Of a stretch of DNA of 64,000 nucleotides, positions 1 through 10,961 are shown one piece after another (position 1 is the stretch's first letter; every line of letters starts with the position of its first letter). The position numbers were made by a program, and so were the translations under genes. The notes under the pieces are model-generated. The model had not been told where the DNA came from. It saw nothing but the letters and a program-made list of their open reading frames with translations, and did not search any database. The stretch covers positions 65,451,957 through 65,515,956 of the forward strand of contig NC_092357.1 in the NCBI RefSeq assembly GCF_963676685.1. The letters are read 5' to 3'. The DNA comes from Mytilus edulis (Eukaryota > Mollusca > Bivalvia > Mytilida > Mytilidae).

Positions 1-832
1 ACAAAACGTCCAGTATTACATCCTGATGTCATTCATGCACTCAGTGCATGATCACAGACAAAGTTTTCGTCCTTGTGTTGCGCATGATAATTATACCTTC
101 GTAGTTGTAGACCGTAAAATCTACATTGGAACATCAACCATAAGAGTTCATAATCTCGGTCACAATAAAAAGGGACAAAGTATCAAAAGCGGTTTTGTTC
201 ATGCATTTTGAAAAGGAATGCCTTTCCTGATTTTGTATTCATTGGGTATTCTGTTTTGTACTTTTCGAATCTGCTTATTGAAATTAACGAGATTAAAAGA
301 GAATTGTTACCTCTGTTTTGTACTTTTCGAATCTGCTTATTGAAATTAACGAGATTAAAAGAGAATTGTTAAGACTTAGATAAACTTATTAAACGCTGAA
401 ACATGTTCATGTGACTTTTACTAGTTAAGAGAAGCCTCAACGGCTGTTGGTTTGCATACCTTAATTGATTTGTCCTCTTTTTTTACAATTACACGTATTT
501 GTTCATTGTTGATCTTTATTCGCAACTGATTTAGCCATTGGAGCTTTTAAAATTTGATACATCAAGTTGTACAACATGTATTGTTCATGTATATATTTGG
601 TTTGCTATTTTGTCGTTTGGTTTCTGCTTTGTTGATGGATAATATCGTCTAGTATCATTCATTTGCATCTTGTTTAAATTTCATATCTAAGAATAAACAA
701 GCCATATACTTTTCAAGCTTTTGTTTGCTGTATTTTTCATTTAAGCATTCATTTAAATTATCATATTTCTAGTTAACTTGCGCATTTATCTGGAGAATTG
801 ATAATTCTTCATATTATCTTATGTACACTTAC
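1..832. other. Intron of the multi-EGF gene, left edge
   Basis: No coding signal was found. The only structure is a 62-nt tandem duplication (251-370). The strip next to the microexon donor (about 740-832) is similar to intron next to the 10953 microexon. Confidence 0.5.
251..370. repeat. 62-bp direct tandem duplication
   Basis: The stretch starting CTGTTTTGTACTTTTCGAAT at 251 recurs at 313 with the same following 58 bases, apparently without mismatch. This is a recent local duplication in intron. Confidence 0.95.
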
Positions 833-841
833 AATTGACAT
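833..841 (-). CDS. Microexon, 9 nt (ATGTCAATT), encodes DVN
   Basis: Minus strand TTTTTTTCTTCAG, then ATGTCAATT, then GTAAGTGTAC: a very strong polypyrimidine tract and consensus donor. It reads Asp-Val-Asn plus a base T, which would give Tyr if the next exon starts AT like its relatives. It is the last exon visible; the array continues to the left. Confidence 0.75.
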
Positions 842-1252
842 CTGAAGAAAAAAAGAAAACATAACATTATATTCAATACCACCTGGTACAAAATATTGAA
901 TCATTTGCAAACTAGTCATGACAATCAATAGTTTCAACAAACAAAAACAAGAGATGACTGTGTTGCTTACCGGACCGGTTTGTAGTAATCATTAAACACG
1001 ACACTCACTAAAGGGCACAACCTTTGCATTATTTTAGAGAAGATAGAGTAGTCAATGTATTCAGGATGGAACAAGAAGGCCAGAGTGGGAAAATACTTTA
1101 TCAAATGGAAAAGCTACATTTTTCAAACGTAACACATGCTTAAATCAACGCCTTCTGACGGTCTTTGCAACCATACCGTTTCTCCATATTTCATATGTTG
1201 TCAATTGAAATCAATATATTGAAGATGAAAGCTTTAGAGAGCGTCTAGTTTG

Positions 1253-1690
1253 TAAATAAAGGCAACAGTAGTATACCGCTGTTCAAACTCATAAATCCGT
1301 GGACAAAAAACAAAATCGGGGTAACAAACTAAAACTGAGGGAAACGCATAAATATAAGAGGAGAACAACGACACAACACTACAATGTAACTAACACACAC
1401 AGAAACGGACCAAGCATCAGACAAAATCCCACGAGAATAACAAATATAACATCAAAACCAAATACATGAATTTGGGATAGATAAGTACCGTGACACGTCT
1501 TATCGCAATGTCAATTTACACTCAAAAATAAGAGAAAACAAACGACGCAACGTTAAATTGTAACACACACAGAAACGAACTATAATATAACAATGGCCAT
1601 ATTCCTGACTTGGTACAGGACATTTTTAAAGGAAAAAATGGTGGGTTGAACCTGGTTTTGTGGCATGCAAAACCTCGCACTTTAATGGCA
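1253..1690 (+). repeat. Dispersed repeat R1, long copy
   Basis: Starts at AAAGGCAACAGTAGTATACC and runs through ATTCCTGACTTGGTACAGGA to GGTGGGTTGAACCTGG. Copies or parts recur at 3114, 29605, 43276 and 40915, and on the other strand at about 18800-18955. Short open frames in it are not conserved, so it is a non-coding or decayed mobile repeat of unknown class. Confidence 0.8.
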
Positions 1691-2734
1691 ATGTTAAATA
1701 ACCTAGTGGGTATTTTTTCACAGAGTATGACCGTTCTTAAAAAAGGTATTTGTATATATTTTGGCTATTTTTAAAGTTTATTCTGTGAAGTGAAGTGTTT
1801 TATACTAATGAATGCAGTAAATTACGCTGATTGTAATTTATTTATTTTTAGACATTCCTTGTATCAATATCTAATTCACACCACACCTATTAAACAAACT
1901 GTAGGAAGTTCATAGTTACTCTTTCAAATCTGAATCTGAACGATGATGATCAATTTGCAAGAGGTAACATTGAACACAAAAAGACTCGCAAATATTTCGT
2001 TGCATGTTACTATGAATATGAGAAGACCTTGTACAATTAACAATGAAATACCGTTTACAAGAGACAAAATAACGTGGAAGTCAACGACTATATTTGACCG
2101 CACGTCCCTATGAATATGCAGAACAGTTTAGTTGAAGTTCAAAATGAAACACAAGTCCGAATGACGATGTGTATTGGATTTCCTGACATATCGTTGGAAT
2201 ATTGATTTTGTCTCAAATTGAAATCCGTAGTTATCTCAAATAAACCGTGAAGTGAATAACACAGTTTATATTTGTAAACCAATTTCTTCTCCGCAATGAA
2301 ATCGACTGTCCATAATAATGTTTTTAAAGTTTTAAAGTTTAAATGAAAATAATGCCGTTATGTAATGTTTGCCAAAAAATAATTCTCAGATGAAATCCCC
2401 TCGGTGAAAAATTAATTTTTGCTACACAAACATTTGACAAAGAGACAATTTCATGAACGGTTTTTTGAAATACACTCAGTTGTGTACAGAAATAATTTCA
2501 TACGGTATCATAAACATCACAGGTTTGGAAATGTCTTAGCTTACAAACCAAGTTTACATTTTACAAAGTATGATATCTTTCGTTTAGGAGATTATTAATA
2601 AATAGGTTTATACACCTATTCAAACTGTCTTATCTTTCAAGCAATGTTCATGCATGCTTCTTGTTTATCACACATTTGGTCTTTCATAATTTTCATAATT
2701 TAGTTTATAAAAAAAAAAAGTAAAAACACAAAAA

Positions 2735-2925
2735 TACTGAACTCCGAGGAAAATTCAAAAAGGAAAATCAAAATTCAAAAGGCAAAATCAAAAGTCCAAG
2801 CACATCAAACGAATGGATAACAACTGTCATATTCCTGACTTGGTACAGGCATTTTCTAATGTAGAAAATGGTGGGTTGAACCTGGTTTTATAGCTAGCTA
2901 AACCTCTCACTTGTATGACAGTCGC
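2735..2925 (+). repeat. R1-related repeat piece
   Basis: Shares ATATTCCTGACTTGGTACAG and GGTGGGTTGAACCTGG with R1 but carries a different left half (CTCCGAGGAAAATTCAAAAA). That left half recurs in the other orientation at about 14180-14345, 25950-26250, 50725-50890 and 51960-52090. Confidence 0.65.
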
Positions 2926-3334
2926 ATCAAATTCCATTACATTAACATAATGATTAATACATGGATCCTAACAACGAGCTTATGTTTACTAAAATGTATC
3001 TTCAAAAACACTTTGATATTGTTTGCATACAACAATCATCAATTGTTTCTTGAATTACACTCAGTTATAAGTTAATGAACACAAATAATTAACGTAATCA
3101 CTTATGACCAATATAAATAAAGGCAACAGTAGTATACCGCTGTTCAATATGACTGTTATCACATGGATAAGTTCATCTTTTCTAATTTTTCTATTTTTGG
3201 TATATAATTTCATTGCTTAAATTTTGTATTCTATTCGTACCGCATTTTATATAGTTCGTTTGATTATATCACTCTGTGGTTAACAACAAACTGTGAACAA
3301 GATGACGTCTCTACAAAATATGAGGGGATATGAC

Positions 3335-3505
3335 CTTTATCGGGACTCCGGGACCGAGTGTTTTTAAGCTCGAGATTTCGAGATTGACCCTTTCGGGATC
3401 AGGGCATCCTTTTTTCGAATTTCGGGATTTAAATTTATTTAAGTTCGGGACCTTGAGATTTCGTGTTTTTAAGCCTGGGATTTCGGGATCAGGACTCCCT
3501 CCTAC
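3335..3505. repeat. Internally repetitive TTTCGGGAT-rich patch
   Basis: Words of the type TTTCGGGATTT, TTTCGAGATT and TTTTTAAGCC/TCG recur several times within 170 bases. The patch gives open frames on both strands, but these are by-products of the repetition. Confidence 0.55.
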
Positions 3506-5014
3506 CTTCAAATATTCATCGGTATATTACTCACCGTGTATCATCTGTACAGCGGATATAGGTACTAACCAAGTGGGCGTGATCAATTTTGACCAGACAC
3601 GGTGAGATAATCTTTATTATGATTACATAATATAATTTTGTCGTAGGTTGATGATTAGAGCAGTCTCATTTTTTTCATAACCAAAAACGCTTACTTAAAA
3701 CATGTGCAAATACTTAGAAGTTAGCGCTCGTCTCATTCGATATGTTTCTATATTCATTGCAGCTCTTTTTTCTGATAGAAGACAACTGTGTGTGTTTAGT
3801 TAGTATAACTGTTTCAATAATTGGCATTGAAATCTTTCAAATATGATTTTTTTCGATATTTATTCAGAAAAGAAGCGTTGTGTACGGCTTATAATGACCA
3901 CATAAATCCTTCTGTACGGTGCATAGCTACTTGAATGTAAACCGTACACAAAAAACTTTATTTGTCACACTTGTTTATTACCCAAAATATCTCATGGAAT
4001 GAATTATCACAGGTAGGTTAATGATTGGTAACTTTTACTTTTGCTCTGTATTGTCTTTCATTCAGATAAAACATGTGAATGGTTCGACAACTGTATCGAA
4101 ATTGAAAGTTGGAGTTATTATTCACAACTATTTGCGCATGTTAAAGTTTATTATTCTCATTGGAATATTTAAATTGTCTTATAAATTGAAAAAACGATGC
4201 GAAAATTATTGGAGAGTAGGAATTTCAGAGGTTGCAAAAAATGAACATTGAATGTAGATAAAACAAAACAAGGATTTTCGTACCGTGTGAGGTGAACCGA
4301 TGATACACGATGGTAATGACCGTGCAGGTTTCCAGTAATGGATACGTGTGAGAATCTGAACAGGCAACGATGATTCTATGTTTAAAGTTCTTATCAATGT
4401 TATAATATGAATGATTATCCAAGGCTAGCAACAAAGAAACAGATTAAGGAGTAACTTTTATAACATTGTATCTGAAGCTTTCAAATTGCTCTCCACATAT
4501 TTGAACCTTCTTTCCGTGAAATACTGGAATTTAACTGTTCTTGAAAGTACAATATTTGCTCGAATTCAATGGACTGTATATTATATATGACATTTCGATA
4601 TTATAACATTAATTCAACGCATGGTAATTGTGTACTTTATTTTATATTTCAGCTTTTACCATTCAGTTGATTGACTCTTGATTAAAGTATTATCACCTGA
4701 TAGTCTTTTCTGCCTCAGTCCAATTGCCGGTTAAACGTAATGGCCGGGCCATTACATTAAAAATAATTCCAGAGTTCCATGTATGCACATATTATATATA
4801 AAAGAGTGATAGAAATAGAAAATCATAATTACCATGAAATATAAACCAATTTGGACCAGGTACTCCGGAAAGGGTAGTTTGCCTTTGTGGAGAATGATAA
4901 TGAGTTACTATGACTGTGAATCCGTAACCAGAAAAAAAAGTCCAGGGAAGGATACTGAAGCATTCATGAATGTTATATCTTTAATAGAGAACGGTATAAT
5001 CAAAATCGTCTTAC

Positions 5015-5119
5015 CTGACTGACATGATAACCCAGTATATCCTGCATGGCATTGACATAAAAACCCAGAATGACTATTATAGCAGTCACCATGACCATTA
5101 CATGGATCCGGAATACAGT
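5015..5119 (-). CDS. EGF-like exon 7 (type B, 105 nt)
   Basis: EGF domain with CIPDPCNGHGDC, NSHSGFLCQC, HAGYTGLSC and Q-S. All six cysteines and the C-x-N-x4-F pattern are present. Acceptor CTTTTCAG, donor GTCAG|GTAAGA. The open frame extends into intron on both sides, but homology to the other copies and the splice sites fix the exon ends. Confidence 0.92.
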
Positions 5120-6739
5120 CTGAAAAGTATTTCATACGAAATGCAGATTGACAAACATGTCAATTCCTCTTATAGAAAACATGTTAAAGGCAACAATATG
5201 TGACCGATGCAAATTGCAAGATTACATTAATTAGGTAAACGATATCACTACGAAAACAGAGATGCCATCAACTGCTATACTGAGCCCATTAACATGATTA
5301 GCGTTTCTTGATACATACATCAGTTTTCGACGCAACAAGTTTCTCGTCTATTGAATATCATGCAAGCATTTGAGTGATGTATAAATTAAAAATTTCTTAC
5401 TAGAGCAGTGTACGTATTAGCCGACAACCGGATAATGACGGAGATATCATTCCTTTGTTTGTGAAATTGTTTCATCACAGAATATAGAATTACTTTTGAA
5501 CATTCAATTAGAGATGAATTAAGTTATGGAAATTCTTTGTAGACATCATAGGAGAAAACTCTGATAAATTGCAAATATGCTTTTGTATGCAGTCGTCAAG
5601 CCTTGTTTTATTTATTTATAAAACATAAAGCTTCCATTCTTTGCTTTTCTTTTGTCAACATTGTACACTGTGAGAATTATATGTAGATGTCATCATCAAT
5701 GTAAGCATACAAGTTTAAAATTGTTTTCGACAATGCCTAATTTAAAGTGTCTCATTTACTTCATTTAAAGTTGTGTGGTAAAATATTGACGGGGAAACGG
5801 GGAAACGTATCCTGTTATGCATACTTTGAGTATACAGTTAATATGTCAAAATCGGTGATTGGACACAATCGGTTAATTCAAAGAACAAACATATTTTCTT
5901 GTATTTCAAGATCTAAGACCACAAAAAGTCGTCGATAGTAAAATTGGATGTCGCAATATTAGATCATATCGGTCAATTATCCTTAAAATGTGTTAGTAAG
6001 AGTCAGTTACAGTCTCATTTCTCCATAACTCAGTTGAAAATGATTGTGTCAGGATCACTGTCATGCTTTTGAAGTATGCGCTTTGTACAAAGCACATACT
6101 TAACGTATTATTCGATAAATGGTAATGCCTTACAATATGACAGTGTCTAAGCAGAAGGATAACGAATAAGGGGTATTTCAAAGAACGTATATTCCTTTTC
6201 TTATAAAGTTCATCGGAAGATACCATATTGATAAATTTTCCGTATCAGCTTGACATATAAAACATGATGGTCTGACGTTGTTTATCTCCTTATTATCGTC
6301 CTTATTATCGTGTAAAAGTATTCTTTCATGTGTCTTTGTAATTTTTCACTTTTACTGTTTAGTTTTATTTTTGGCAATATCAATTTGACGTGGTTCGGTA
6401 CTTGTACATTCAGTCACTGTGTTATTGTGCTATGGTAGAATTTGTATTCTTGTCCTCGTATTTGCTAATATTGTTTGTCTTTGGTTTTTTTTTTTCTTAT
6501 CGTGATAACGATTGTGATAAAATGTTAACTAGTGTACCCCTTGTTTTGACATGTTTACCTATCATGTCTTTTTGTTCTGTTCGCACATCATTGTCAATAT
6601 ATAAGCATTTCCGTCGACTGTCATATGAGTGTCTGTGAGATAGCTATACAACCCGATTTAATTCATCATTTTCAATACTTTTTTATTTTACTGTTTATGC
6701 TCGGGAAACCTTATCACTTTCCCTGCTTTAACTTTATAT

Positions 6740-7776
6740 TAGTGTTGTCAACGGTTAACCGGTTAACCGGTTAACCGGTCGAACGACCGAATACCGAATA
6801 TCAAAAACGCTAACCGGTTAACCGGACTTTTTTCAATTTTGATAGATTTTATATAAATTTGTATTGAAATTATTAAAAGGTTAGGTTTTACTTAAAAAAT
6901 GTCGTCGTGGTAATTAATTTGACTGTAAATTGATTGCTATTGTTAATCCCATCAACATAAAAATAATTAGAATTTGTCTCTCAGCTTGGGGCAGGATCTA
7001 AAAGAAACATAATTAGTATACTTGTTTTTTTAGCAGTAACTCTAAATCAGTAATGCGATTAAATTTGACGATTCATTATTTTGTTTCTGATCTAATATTG
7101 TGTAAACCTACATCTAAATGTGCAACCTCCGTCGTGCAAGGCTTAGTCTTACTTTAAACGAAATGCTAACTAAAAAATTGTGAAATGCAAACCAATGTGA
7201 ATGTGCTCAATGCATACGTGATAGTACGAGTAACATGCAAACAAAGTAAAGAAACAGGCCGTACGGTGACCTATAGTTGTTGATTTCTGTGTAATTTTTA
7301 TCTCTTGTGGAGAATTGTCTCATTGGCAATCATACCACATTTTCTTTTTTATAATTAATCACTCAAAATGAAACGCTCCACATCATTTTCGGAGACTTCA
7401 AGTGAAAAGGAAAGAATAATCATTTTCAAACATATCAATTCCACGACATCAAGTAGTTGTTTTTATTTTATTTTTCAATCTGAGGTACAAACGCTATAGT
7501 TGATACGGTGTAGTTGCTTATTAAAAGTCAAACTTCGCAAGAATCCTCACAGACAAGCCTGATGATGCCAGAGGAAAAACTTCAATTCTAAAACATAAAT
7601 TTATGACTTGGATGACAGGTTGTCAAATTGACACTCATACCACATCTTATATCCATGTGTAGGGTACTATTGATGAGGCTTGCAAGCACCAACTCAAACT
7701 ACCGGTTAACCGGTTAATCGGTCGAACGATTATCCGAGTAACCGGTTAGGCAAAAGTGTACGATTTGACAACACTA
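6740..7776. mobile_element. Non-autonomous hAT-type transposon, 1037 bp
   Basis: The ends are perfect 12-bp inverted repeats (TAGTGTTGTCAA and TTGACAACACTA), flanked by an exact 8-bp direct repeat CTTTATAT at 6732-6739 and 7777-7784. An 8-bp target duplication and TAG-type ends are characteristic of hAT elements. Inside each end lie palindromic GGTTAACCGG repeats, three in a row on the left and two on the right. No transposase is encoded. It sits in an intron of the multi-EGF gene and contains a piece of a dispersed bivalve repeat (7258-7350). Confidence 0.9.
7258..7350 (+). repeat. Dispersed repeat R5 (core GTCTCATTGGCAATCATACC)
   Basis: This 3'-module ending CATACCACATTTTCTTTTTT recurs across the window (15175, 36540, 41555, 43085, 46540, 55660 on this strand; 27985, 33345, 44835, 50085 on the other). 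Here it is nested in the hAT-type element. The class is unknown; conserved right ends with variable left ends resemble a SINE or other retroposon. Confidence 0.65.
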
Positions 7777-7875
7777 CTTTATATCGTCACTATTCAAACT
7801 GAATATACTAGTATTGTCGAACTATACGTCTCTCAATAATTGAATAGTTGAACATGCAATGCTTAATCAACTTAC

Positions 7876-7884
7876 GATTGACCT
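7876..7884 (-). CDS. Microexon, 9 nt (AGGTCAATC), encodes EVN
   Basis: Minus strand GTTTCAG, then AGGTCAATC, then GTAAG. It reads Glu-Val-Asn-His and then Cys of the type B EGF. The intron on its acceptor side is similar to the one beside 13941-13949 (AACAAAAATAAT block), supporting unit duplication. A hAT-type element lies about 100 nt away in the same intron. Confidence 0.72.
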
Positions 7885-8428
7885 CTGAAACAAAAATAAT
7901 GGATTATTTGATTATATATTAATAAAATAAAACACTTTTTTAACCTCTATATATTAAGATATGTGACCCAAAAATATTATACGCTTAAAAACTTAATACT
8001 AAAAGGGTTTATTAAGACTTTGGCAGAATGCTTTCTTTTTTTCATTTTTATTGCAGGAAAATCTCAATATATCTTCGAAAGATATTGTAAGACATAATAC
8101 AAGTTAATCAAATATATTTGTAGTTGACTTCATTATATATATTAATAATTTTAGTTATACATTTCGAACATCTGTAAAACGGACGTTATAAACCAGTAGT
8201 AGCTAGAATTGTGCTTAAAGTTCCGAACTTGTGTTTGTTAGTGATTGTGCTGACTGTCATTTTTCATTTCATTTTTCTTGAAAAGGTTAACTCGTATCAT
8301 CATTTGTTCTGTATGAGTCTCTTTCATTTTAAAAGAAATATGCGTGACTGATATGTTGATACCACATTACCCTATGCTATAACATTTCTAGAACTGCTTT
8401 AAAATGTTAGACAAATATTTTGACTCAC
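7885..8428. other. Intron of the multi-EGF gene
   Basis: AT-rich; nothing recognised. Confidence 0.5.
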
Positions 8429-8533
8429 CTAGTTCACATGATAATCCTGTATATCCCTGTTGACAAGAACATGAAAACCCTTTAGCACTGCTATGACAAC
8501 TACCATGACCATGGCATGGGTCTGGTTTACAAT
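8429..8533 (-). CDS. EGF-like exon 6 (type A, 105 nt)
   Basis: EGF domain with CKPDPCHGHGSC, SSAKGFSCSC, QQGYTGLSC and E-L. Six cysteines are present. The residue two after cysteine 3 is Ser instead of Asn, so this copy has lost the beta-hydroxylation/calcium position. Acceptor TATCCAG, donor CTAG|GTGAGT. Confidence 0.92.
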   Translation of the reverse strand: MVNQTHAMVMVVVIAVLKGFHVLVNRDIQDYHVN

Positions 8534-8660
8534 CTGGATAGAAACATGTAAAATTTAAGTTGAGCTGTGAGATTCTGTCATCAAGATATAGAATCACAAT
8601 TAATAAAAGTAAATTAATTTGTCGAGTATGCAATAGACACATCTGTAGAAATATATGTAC

Positions 8661-10477
8661 ATAGGGACTTATCATTTTTTATCTGGGAGGGGAGAGCTGG
8701 TCAAAATACAGGGGGAATCAATTTTTTTCTGTTTGTGGAACAGGGGTTCAATTTTTTTTATAAGTTCAAAGTGGGGGGATCAATATTTTTTTAAACATGG
8801 AAACAAGTATTTCACATACTTCAAGAGACAAAATATCAAGTAGAACATTACAACAGTCAAATCGAAATATGTTTTTAACATCATTCATATACAATTAGGT
8901 AAGACATTACAAGACTTTGGTTTTGTAGGAAGCTGCATAGGTGCTTCCATCTTCGCTAGCCAAGGGTTACGATCCACTCCCGTTCTCTCTACCCTTGGCA
9001 GATTAAGCCAACATTTCTGATAATAATGTTGCGCCATCTTTCGGAAGATTAAAGTCCCGCCCATTCCGAATACATTATTCTTGACCAATGGTTGCACTTG
9101 AACTCTTCAATTGCAGGTAAAAACACGGTAGCATCTAGATTCTACACACTTGATAAAGCCGGAAATGAAAATATACGTCAACATTCATGCATTTGTGCAT
9201 GAAATTTAAGCAGGAACTTCTATAAGTTGATTAAAATCATTCAAGTTGTCACTAAATATAGTGGAATGTTTAGGGATGTAAAGACTTGTTGCACAATAAA
9301 ATGTGGCAATTGTTTACGCACACTTTCTACATTTACACGTGATCATGTTATAGGCGCATTTTGATTGGATGCAGCGAGTTTGGACTGCAACCAATAAAAA
9401 TCATTACCATGTGTCTCCGAAATTTTATCTCAATCCGCCAAGGGTAGAGAGAACAGGAGTGAATCGTAACCCTTGGCTAGCGAAGATGAGGTGCTCATAA
9501 TCCGAATAATTCAGTCATTATACATGCATTTCATTCGTTTGATCACTAAATTAACAAGCATTACTGCAAAAGTTTAACCAGCTTAATAGTTTTAGAGTTA
9601 TTAAGTATAAATTAAAACGAAATCTACAACGATTGGTGCAAAATTTTGTCCAAAAATACAAATCACGCTGCATCATGATAAAATAAATTCTCCAATAAAT
9701 GATTAAATATTCATCTAATCTGCATACACAAATTCTGAGATGATGAACACCACTAATGTATTCCTTTGTTTTTATTACCAGATCCCTTTGGGTCCATTTA
9801 TACCTCTAACTCCCTCAAAATTTGTACTTTTCATGCTAATAAATCCATATTTTGAGGTTACTATCACACATTATATTTACTGTCACACATACTATTCATA
9901 TTGTTCAAGCTGAAACATGAACTATCCATATAAAAGTTAAGCGATTCGATAGAGCTTTCAATAAGGCTAACATAAAACTTAAGTTTAAGAAGCGTTCAAA
10001 AGAGAGACATATAATAGATTCCTCTTACTAAATAATGTGTTGTTACTGTTTCAAAAAGTTATTTTTTGGAGTTACAAATGTACTTAGGATTCTTTAAAAG
10101 CACAATATAGGAAATAAGAAAAAAAAGTCAGAAAAAAACTACTCAAAGCACTGGCTTATATTCACGAAAGAGACCTCATGGAAGAACCCTATTTTAAGAC
10201 AATTTTCCTTCAAATATGTGTTTGGACTCCATTCACTGAGAATATTTCATTTGTGGGTCATTTTCAACATTTTCGTGAAATAACATGATAAGTGTTTTAC
10301 ATGCTAAAGTTTGGCATGTTTAATATCGGGGGGATCAAATTTTTTAAATGTTTTTACTGGAGGGGATCAAATAAAAATTATAAGATATTATGGGGGTCAA
10401 GAAATTTTGTATGTTTTATTTCAAAATGACCAGCCCCTCTCCCATGTAAAAATTATAAGTCCCATATATCGATATCA
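8661..10477. mobile_element. Possible 1.8-kb element with imperfect terminal inverted repeats
   Basis: The left end (GGGACTTATCATTTTTTA, then GGGAGGGGAGAGCTGGTCA) matches the reverse complement of the right end (GGGACTTATAATTTTTACA, then GGGAGAGGGGCTGGTCA). Both continue into G-run/ATCAA-rich sequence. No transposase is visible and no target duplication could be fixed. Confidence 0.45.
8947..9488. mobile_element. MITE-like element with ~55-bp terminal inverted repeats
   Basis: Left arm 8949-9003 begins CATCTTCGCTAGCCAAGGGT; right arm 9434-9488 is its reverse complement with about three differences. The element is flanked by AGGTGCTT (8939-8946) and AGGTGCTC (9489-9496), a likely 8-bp target duplication with one change. 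A 70-codon open frame on the minus strand spans an arm and is not considered a gene. Confidence 0.8.
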
Positions 10478-10952
10478 ATAAAGTATTCATTTCACTTTGA
10501 TACAAATAGAATAATTTATTATCATATGTACTACAGTACAATGTTTAGAGTTTACAAACAAACCTTCAAAAATGTGTACTCTGTTCTAGTTTAATATTTT
10601 ACTCTACATAGACACGAATGTAAGTGTTGTAAAGTTGAATACAAAAATTAATGAAAAAACATGGATTTAGTTCGGAGCGAAAAAAAACTTGACATATTGA
10701 ATCTATACTTCTTTTTTCTCTCTAGATCTCGTTTCGTTGTGTGGTCGTTTGGTCTCGATCTTTAAACATCTCATTTTATTCCAAACATGTTGATGATATT
10801 TCTTGAAATGAAAAGGCCAAATTCTTGGTTTTCTATATAACATGATATTTAAGCATTATTCATATTAGTTTTTCGATAATATGATTTTCATTTAACTTGT
10901 GCATCCATCTGGATAATAGGAAAGTTCTACATAAAATCATAAGTACACTTAC

Positions 10953-10961
10953 TGTTCACGT
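10953..10961 (-). CDS. Microexon, 9 nt (ACGTGAACA), encodes DVN
   Basis: Minus strand TTTCCTCAG, then ACGTGAACA, then GTAAGTGTAC. It reads Asp-Val-Asn-Asn and then Cys. With Asn in the fourth place this linker fully satisfies the N-terminal part of the calcium-binding EGF pattern. About 100 nt of intron on its donor side (GGATG/GCATC..ATCTGG region) is similar to that of the microexon at 833. Confidence 0.78.

Larger units (their letters stand above)
842..5014. other. Intron of the multi-EGF gene with dispersed repeats
   Basis: Contains the R1 dispersed repeat (1253-1690), two further R1-related pieces (2735-2925 and 3114-3146) and a GGGATTTCG-type internally repetitive patch (3335-3505). 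No other exon was found between the two coding exons. Confidence 0.6.
5120..7875. other. Intron of the multi-EGF gene with a hAT-type element
   Basis: Apart from the element at 6740-7776, no gene or strong repeat is recognised. Open frames of 60-80 codons here have no recognisable domain. Confidence 0.5.
8534..10952. other. Intron of the multi-EGF gene with nested inverted-repeat elements
   Basis: Most of it is covered by a possible long-terminal-inverted-repeat element (8661-10477) with a second, sharper inverted-repeat element nested inside (8947-9488). The rest shows no coding signal. Confidence 0.5.

Noticed and set aside
26-211. 61-codon plus-strand frame at the left edge
   Set aside because: No domain, no splice support and located in an intron; openness is close to chance.
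8885-9097. 70-codon minus-strand frame
   Set aside because: Lies across the arm of an inverted-repeat element and has no recognisable domain.
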